From: Sweltsa coloradensis
Taxonomy: Eukaryota; Arthropoda; Insecta; Plecoptera; Chloroperlidae
Direction of reading: 5' to 3'
Length of the DNA stretch: 64,000 bases
Assembly (NCBI GenBank): GCA_024449915.1
Contig: JAMZAV010000310.1
Span: 124,001 to 188,000, forward strand
Made by a program: the position numbers and the translations under genes. The notes beneath the pieces are model-generated. The model was not told the origin of the DNA. It was given only the letters and a program-made list of their open reading frames with translations, and ran no database searches. Below, piece after piece: positions 57,046 to 64,000 of this stretch; the first letter of the stretch is position 1; each line of letters begins with the position of its first letter.

Positions 57046-59934
57046 CGATTGAAACTTGTAATTCGTAAGTAGTGGCCCATTCAAAATTCACAATTCTCCA
57101 ATCAGATTAAGGAAAAGTTCAAGTAACATGAAGTAGGCTACATTTACAATTTCAAATAAATTGAAAAAATGTGTATTGAGCTTGCTTACATCACTATCCG
57201 TAGGCCTATGTATGTTGATTAATTATTTTAATTCCTTCATTGCGGGGATGTTTATTCTGCCAATGTTCTGATCGACTCGACCTACTAGGTTAGGCCTATA
57301 GGCCTATGTGAACTTACCTGAGTGCAAACTAGATTCGCCTGACAAACAACTTGGTCCAGACTCGGTTCAGTTCGGTTGAGAAGCTGAGCCAGCTCTCTCT
57401 GTATGGGCTGAAATGTGTGTGATAAACACAAGCGACCTCAAGTACAAGCTTGCGGATATCTTTCTTTGCAAATCATCCAATCACTGCCCCCCCCATTCCA
57501 GGCCGAACTGAAAGCTTGTGATAAAACGTTAGAGAACTGAGATTGAATAGAGAATTGGCTAGCCCAGTCCAGACTCAGTTTGCACAATAAACTTGGACCA
57601 TAATAGATGACTCAAATCACCTACAGAGTGCGCTAGTGTTAAGGGGGCACAGCACCGTCACGGCCGCCTAACGAGGATACCTTTGTAAACACCCATGATC
57701 CGACACATGATTTAAGCAAGCACAGTGTAAATATACAAGGTTTTGGAGGACAAATATGACGTAGAACCACTTAGTGAAGAAGAGGTATCGTGTGGCTCAA
57801 TATGAATTCAAAATCTAGTAGGCCTTTGCAACATAGATTTATCAGCCATTTATAATTAAAATACCTGCGGATATAATATGTTCTATAGCAGCGGTTCTCA
57901 ACCTTTTTTCTGTTGCGACACACATGTTGAGTACGTTCCCGTACTCGACACACCTACGTGTACCCACATTTCAACGAAATAATATTTAACCTCTTACTTT
58001 GTTGTTGAATTTTGCAAATTACAATACATCAACAGTAGCATCAAAAATGCATAGCAAAATTTACTTTGTCACACACGCGCGCGACCCGGCTTCTCCATTT
58101 GTATGAATTGGGCCAAATTTGCTGTCATAGATATCTTAACACCTATAGTAGGCTAGATACGCAGTCTCCAATACCTCCGCACAGGCGCGAGTGTACCAAA
58201 TTGAAGCGTCAATCTCACCCATTCAAGATGGCGGTTTGGCGTTTTAATTTATGCTTTTTTAATGCAATAAAGTACTTTACTGGATTGTTTGATACGTTCA
58301 AGTAATGTCAAAAAAGCCACCATATTTTAGCTTGTGCAGCATGGTATTGAACAAACAGAAACAATGCAAAGTTATTGCATACAGGAATTTAGTAATCATT
58401 TGGTGTTAAAGTCTGATATGCTCACCTGCCAAACTGGCGGCCATCTTTAAAAATATATTTTTTCGATTAATCGCTCCCATCTAATTAACATGCAAACTCA
58501 CCCATTCAAGATGGCTTCCAATTGTCCCGGAAGTGGACCGCTGACTGCTAGTCTAGCCAATTATATGGGATGTCTATGTTTGCTGTACAGGCTACCCGGC
58601 ACCTCCACCAAAATCGTTTAAAAAAATACTTACCAAATACTATAGACTCAAGTCGAAATTTCGGGTACTCGCACATCCCTAGCTGTAACTCACTTTCAAT
58701 TAACCCCTAGAACTTATGGCGGCATATCGTTCATGTTATTGACGTACATGAATAGCCTTCAATATAACAATAAATAAACAAAATACTTGTGACAATGCTC
58801 GAATGATCGTACATCAGTTCGGTGGATCGCTTTGCATAGGCAGGCGGTGCCGAAAATCGCATAAACCTGTTCACGTGACATCGGCTTACAATGATGGCGC
58901 TGCGGTATCTATATATGACCGACAAATTCGATTCCGCAGGAATCTATGCAACCCTTCATTACGGGGCATACACACGCCATCTTAGTAATTAGATCATAAC
59001 GAAGTGAAAATATTCTATCGACATGTACCGCACGTGAACATCCTAAGTGCGATCTGGGCCGCTGTATATGCTTTAAGACCAAAAAAACTTTTGCGGGTAC
59101 CACGGAAACCTAAGCAAATTACCCATGCTTGTGTTTTGCTACCTTCAACTGTGGTTTGGGTGTTTTGGCGCATTAAGAATAAATTATAAACGGCATTTGC
59201 GTGGTTAATTTAACGTAAACTTAATACCGGAAAAATTCCATATGTCTGTATAGCTATGCTAATAATAGCAAACCGTGCGGTAGACATCTCACTCCACCGA
59301 TGAATCTCATAAAGCATCTTTATTAATTATATTATAACAATACAACAACCATAACGAACTTAGATCCTTTTATTTATACCTTTTTAAAACTGCGATAGTG
59401 AATTTATCGCTGAGTAACCGAATGCTTAAAACGATTTTGAGGCTGATTATATTTAATCCAGGTCAATTTTACGTCGGTTCAAGCAAATCCTTTTCAGTGT
59501 ACACCATGTATAATTAAAATACCTGCGTATATATATTCTATGCGCATGTAACCGAATGAACATTTTCATAAATGGCTTATCTTTGTAGCCGCTGTATTAT
59601 ATTTATACCAGAGTACAACTTTTACCGATACCGGGAACTTAAGCAAATTCCCTATTGTCTGTGTGTTGTGCTTTTTTCAACTGTGGTTTTGTTTGTGCAT
59701 TTAAGTAAAATATGAAACGGCATTATGCGTAAGGTAATGTTGAACGTAAAATAGAGAAAATTTCAGTTATATCTGTATAGCTTAGCTAACTCAATAGGCA
59801 AGCACGTCCGCAGGGGAGGGACCAATCCTCCCCCCCCCCTGGAATCCTCTATAAAGCACATTTATTAATATATTATTAATAATTACAACACAACTCAAAC
59901 TGCACTAGATCTGTTTTTTACTTTTTTGTCTGTG
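57046..59934. other. No gene recognised; old repeats
   Basis: No frame with domain features. A CCGGCACCTCCACCAA motif occurs near 58596. Segments at 57850-57893 and 59505-59545 are related (AATTAAAATACCTGCG(G/T)ATAT). Confidence 0.35.
59090..59900. repeat. Diverged direct duplication of about 270 bp
   Basis: Sequence at 59090-59355 (ACCTAAGCAAATTACCC, TTCAACTGTGGTTT, ACGGCATT, CTGTATAGCTA, ATAAAGCATCTTTATTAAT) is repeated with divergence at about 59625-59900 (ACTTAAGCAAATTCCC, TTCAACTGTGGTTT, ACGGCATT, CTGTATAGCTTA, ATAAAGCACATTTATTAAT). Confidence 0.6.
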
Positions 59935-60539
59935 AGTGAGTGAGTGACTTCGCTGCAGAACGGCCGAATGGCTAAACAGATTGAGCTGAAATTTTAAACA
60001 GACATCCGGTGCAAGTATTTAGCGTGCTGTTAACATTTTGAGCAAAATCCGTTACGATGTAAATTCTCCCAATAAGTAATAAATTGAAAATAGGCTGAGA
60101 ATGTCACATACAATTTAACGACAAATGTTTTTTGTTTTTGAACAAATCATTTTAACAAATCATATGTGCATGTAGTGACCAAGGTGTATCAAATCTTACA
60201 TGCTCAAGGTTACCTAAAATTCCGCTCGGAGATTCAGTAAATCTTGCAATCATTACTCGTATTTCGTACTGGATATGTTTTCCATGATAGTGTAGGCTAT
60301 GCATTACAAAACATGTTCTAGGCCTATACTTTTCTAGAGATGGGGCCTAATAAAATAATTCAGAAATAACAAAATATATCCCGACCGTTATTTGACCCCG
60401 GGTCTCTTAACTTTCCGGGTATAAAGCAAAGGCCAAAAAAAAAGCTAACTATAGATCTACCAACACCACAAAAGCCTTGGCCAAAATGGACGAGTTCAAG
60501 ACGAATCGATCGCAGTTGTTGACCGTACCGCGTGTGATC

Positions 60540-60542
<3 letters not shown>

Positions 60543-60571
<29 letters not shown>
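60543..60571. repeat. (AG)n microsatellite
   Basis: About 14 dinucleotide units. Confidence 0.9.
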
Positions 60572-60576
<5 letters not shown>

Positions 60577-60749
60577 TGTGATCCGCATGTCTGCTCTGCC
60601 AAGCGGCAGCGTAGACAGGCGGGGCATTGAGAGATGTGTTCCTTACGGCTGCCGTATCTACGGCGCACACCTAAAATAGAGAATGAACTTGGCCCGGATG
60701 CGCGCGCACGTAATGGCGTGGGCCACAGTGGTCTTGGTAGATCTATAGA

Positions 60750-60850
60750 CTAGGGAAACTTGTTGCTAGACGAGTGAGCGAGTCATTTGTTGAGTACCTA
60801 CCCGGGAACATTTGCATTTATAAGTTGATTGATATTATATAGGCCTACAT
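60750..60850 (-). mobile_element. Family D 3' end in inverse orientation
   Basis: Plus strand CTAGGGAAACTTGTTGCTAG then ACGAGTGAGCGAGTCATTTG, the inverse of the family D 3' end with a slightly decayed hairpin. It faces the family D 3' end at 61047. Confidence 0.6.
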
Positions 60851-61394
60851 ATGAGTTTTAGAGTTTTGAGTTTAGTTGGTATAAGGGTGCGCCAACTATA
60901 AGACCATAATGCGCCACTCTAGCCTATGATAGGCTACGGAGGAAAGAACCATGCTGGATCCAGCCTTAGGTAGAGGGTGGAAATGGAATGTTCCCGGGTA
61001 TTCAACACATGGCTCATTCACTCGTCTAACAACGACTTTGGCGTATCTATTTACATTCTGTTTGGTGGATGTCACATAATATGATGATATGATGTTGGCA
61101 TTTCAATTTCCAATTCCTTTTGGTGGTTTTCTATTTGGTGGATGTAACATAATAGGGCTATGATCAATCTCATAATGATGTTAGATAGGGAATTCAGTCT
61201 GCAAAATTCGAAGTCTATGCTGTTAATGAGTAGAAGCAATTAAAAATGCTTTCTAAACTAATTCGACCATGCTGAATTCAAAAAACAATGTTGGCAAAAC
61301 CAAAAATGGCTCCTTCACCTCCAAAACTCAAAATTTTGGATATCAAGAAATCATTTTTTGTTTGTTTTACTACTATCTACAATTATTTTTAAAA

Positions 61395-62163
61395 CTAGGA
61401 AAACGCTTAAGTCCCGCCGCGTTGTTGGATGAGCGTAATTGGTGCATGAGCTGCCATGTGTTATGCGGATTTTCTGTTGTTCTGTGAAAAAATCATTACT
61501 AAGTTGAAGATTTTTTTTTAAATTAAATTAAATTAAATGAAAAATTAACCTAAATTTTAAATTTTTTTAATTAATTGTAATTTTAAAAAAGGAAAAAATC
61601 GTAATATTGAAATTTTCATAAGAAATAATTATTCAATTGCGCACAAATTTTACACAAATATATGAATTTATAAAATTAAGGTTCTGTGAAAAAATTATTA
61701 CAATAGGATAAAGCATATAGGTGTTATAAGTCAAAGAATTGTTTTAAAAAGAAAAAAAACGTAAAATTTTGATTTTCATGAGAAATAGTTTTTTGATTGC
61801 GCTCAAATTTCACACGAATACATAAATTCATAAAATTAAGGTTCTGTGAAAAAATCATTAAAATCGGACAAAGCATGTAGGTGTTATAAGCTGAAGAAAT
61901 TTTTTTAAAATCGAAAAAAATCGTAAAATTGCGATTTTCATGAGAAATAATTTTTCGATTGTGCTCAAAAACGTGGCAGTTCTTAATTCAGAGATTTCGA
62001 AGGTCTCCATAATATTTCATCGCAATAAGAGAATCGGTTTAGCCGGAATCGTGTTAACAGACACACAAAAATACAGGAAAAAAAAGAAAAAAAAAAACAT
62101 TCCGGATTTTTTTCTCCAGTGTAGTGAAATGGAATCTTCGCTTCGCTCGCTACGCTCATCCAA
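61395..62163 (-). mobile_element. Non-autonomous Helentron-like element, family A (first of a near-identical pair)
   Basis: Minus orientation, 769 bp. 5' end with one GTAGCGAGC unit at 62163; 3' ATTACGCTCATCCAA, AACGC-GGCGGGACTTAA-GCGTT, TTCCTAG|T at 61395. It is almost identical to 62288-63068. Confidence 0.88.
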
Positions 62164-62288
62164 TTATTGCCAAGGTATTTGGTTAAACCCGTGGGTAAAA
62201 CTATACTTTGTGGATAAAATCCACCGCCATCTAGAGGACCTTGACGACATTTCTTTGGGAAAACTATTTTAACTCTTTGGTAATAAAC
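62163..62288 (-). repeat. 125-bp dispersed repeat between two family A elements
   Basis: Inverse orientation copy of about 2475-2605. Shared core GATGGCGGTGGATTTTATCC, flanked by CCAAAGAGTT...AATAGTTTTCCCAA and CCAAATACCTTGGCAATAA. In the other location it lies inside the family E element. Confidence 0.75.
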
Positions 62289-63068
62289 TAGGAAAACGCT
62301 TAAGTCCCGCCGCGTTGTTGGATGAGCGTAATTGGTGCATTGAGCTGCCATGTGTTATGCGGATTTTCTGTTGTTCTGTGAAAAAATCATTACTAAGTTG
62401 AAGATTTTTTTTAAATTAAATTAAATTAAATGAAAAATTAACCTAAATTTTTAATTTTTTTAATTAATTGTAATTTAAAAAAAGGAAAAAATCGTAATAT
62501 TGAAATTTTCATAAGAAATAATTATTCAATTGCGCACAAATTTCACACAAATATATGAATTTATAAAATTAAGGTTCTGTGAAAAAATTATTACAATAGG
62601 ATAAAGCATATAGGTGTTATAAGTCAAAGAATTGTTTTAAAAAAGAAAAAAAACGTAAAATTTCGATTTTCATGAGAAATAGTTTTTTGATTGCGCTCAA
62701 ATTTCACACGAATACATAAATTCATAAAATTAAGGTTCTGTGAAAAAATCATTAAAATCGGATAAAGCATGTAGGTGTTATAAGCTGAAGAAATTTTTTA
62801 AAAATCGAAAAAAATCGTAAAATTGCGATTTTCACGAGAAATAATTTTTCGATTGCGCTCAAAAACGTGGCAGTTCTTTGTTCAGAGATTTCGAAGGCCT
62901 CCATAAAATTTCATCGCAATTGGAGTATCAGTTTAGCCGGAATAGTGTTAACAGACACACAAAAATACAGAAAGAAAAGAAAGAAAAAAAAAAACATTCC
63001 GGATTTTTTCTCCAGTGTAGTGAAATGGAATCTTCGCTTCGCTCGCTACGCTCGCTACGCTCATCCAA
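62288..63068 (-). mobile_element. Non-autonomous Helentron-like element, family A (second of the pair)
   Basis: Minus orientation, 781 bp. 5' end with two GTAGCGAGC units at 63068; 3' end as in the first copy. The main differences from the first are the extra 9-bp unit and scattered substitutions. Confidence 0.88.
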
Positions 63069-64000
63069 AAATGTTTTTATTAAATATTAAGTAAATAATA
63101 ATGATATCTCTCATCTCATCAAGAATTTTGATCTAAACCAGCCACCTGACATACCCTGACAGTCTCAAGCTAAGAGTTTAAAAATACCTTGTCTTAGGTG
63201 TTGGTTCGAATTTTAACTTTGTTTGAAATATAGAATTATTCGCATTTTTGTGCATTATACCTGCATGAAGTCTGTGTCATATTCTGTTTTATTAAAGTTG
63301 AATGCGTTAAAACTAATTCATGTGAGATACCAAGAAGTGACAAACAACAAACACCAAACAAACCGTTTTAACCCAACACATTACGTGCGCCGATCAATCT
63401 GAATCGTCCATTTCTGGAAAGAGTTGCATCAATTAGGTTCACCACAGTATAAGAATTACATTTATTTAGTTATGTGACTACATTTTAAATAATATTGAAG
63501 AATAGTATTGTATATTATAGTGTAATATATTTAAAAAAATCAATAAAACTCTTGCTGCGATTCTGTTAATTTTCTCGAACCATTTATAGTGGGTAGTATT
63601 GAATTATATTTAAACATTTTATTTTACATTTATTGTAGAATTTACTTTTTGTTATCCTATTTCGATCAGTGTCGGTTGCATGTAATGCATGTAAATGTAA
63701 TGTAAAAGATCCAAATTCTTATCATGCCTGCATTGATATTCGAACATCCTCGTTCTAGTTCAAAACACTTGCATGCATCAGTGCATGGCATCCCTGTTTT
63801 TTTTTTTTACACCCACACCTATTAGTTGAGCAACCAATTTTGTAGCTACAAGAAATAACTTCAGCACATCCAACTGGAATAGCATCCGTGGTCATTAGAA
63901 TAGGGGTGATATCGCACCCAGTAATGTTCTACACAAATTTGCGTGGGTTCTATTTTTGGTGTTCATATTGGGGGAAAATGAGAATATTATAGCACATACT
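63069..64000. other. AT-rich sequence, no gene recognised
   Basis: No conserved frame, repeat family or RNA gene could be supported up to the window end. Confidence 0.4.

Larger units (their letters stand above)
59935..61047 (+). mobile_element. Family D rolling-circle remnants, composite
   Basis: At 59960-60010 the sequence matches family D internal DNA (GCTAAACAGATTGAGCTGAA). At 60900-61047 the family D 3' end is present (GAATGTTCCCGGGTATTCAA ... CACTCGTCTAA, AACGACTTTGGCG) without the final CTAG. An inverted family D 3' end with CTAGGG lies at 60750-60850. At least two insertions are combined. An (AG)n tract lies at 60543-60571. Confidence 0.6.

Overview
This is a 64 kb piece of eukaryotic, almost certainly metazoan, nuclear DNA. 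It is AT-rich and mostly non-coding. It has GT-AG introns, AATAAA polyadenylation signals, many microsatellites, tRNA-derived SINE heads, a decayed non-LTR reverse transcriptase and many DNA transposons. An axonemal dynein subunit, a Dlish-type SH3 gene and the abundant TAGGCCTA palindromes point to a marine invertebrate with ciliated or flagellated cells. The species cannot be named from the sequence.

Two protein-coding genes are well supported, both on the minus strand. (1) A Dlish/Vamana-like SH3 gene has its last coding exon at 645-1298 and its preceding coding exon at 12440-13047. The 11.1 kb intron between them is full of transposons. A candidate first coding exon at 38351-38620 matches in splice phase but is otherwise unproven. 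(2) A complete 760-codon, intronless reading frame for a WD-repeat axonemal dynein intermediate chain (DNAI4/WDR78, IC138 type) lies at 47802-50084.

The rest is shaped by mobile DNA. The dominant class is about 20 non-autonomous rolling-circle elements (Helentron/Helitron2-like) in five sequence families, A to E. They share an architecture: a 5' end starting TTGGATGAGCG, TTGAGCGAG, TTAAGCGAGC or TTAGACGAGTGAG; its inverted copy just inside the 3' end; a hairpin of the form AACGC...GCGTT; and a terminal CTAG followed by T. Two nested insertions allow the empty site to be rebuilt as A|T with no duplication. No Rep/helicase gene is in the window.

Other elements include hAT-like MITEs (one with a perfect 8-bp target duplication at 1340-1651), a MITE with a 9-bp duplication (22096-22261), two long hairpins (43091-43643, near perfect; 32070-32380, diverged), a 21-bp inverted repeat enclosing CCAAT boxes and a CRE (18026-18151), a perfect 9 x 20-bp array of E-box/CRE motifs (30421-30600), a 50-bp satellite (20909-21445) and several diverged dispersed repeats.

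Layout: 0.6-13 kb, 3' half of the SH3 gene with rolling-circle elements in its intron; 13-38 kb, putative upstream intron or intergenic DNA; 38-39.5 kb, a GC-richer stretch with the candidate upstream exon; 42-46.7 kb, a rolling-circle cluster and the large palindrome; 47.8-50.1 kb, DNAI4; 51-52.3 kb, two more elements; 53-57 kb, old repeats including the RT fragment; 59-63 kb, family D debris and a pair of near-identical family A elements.
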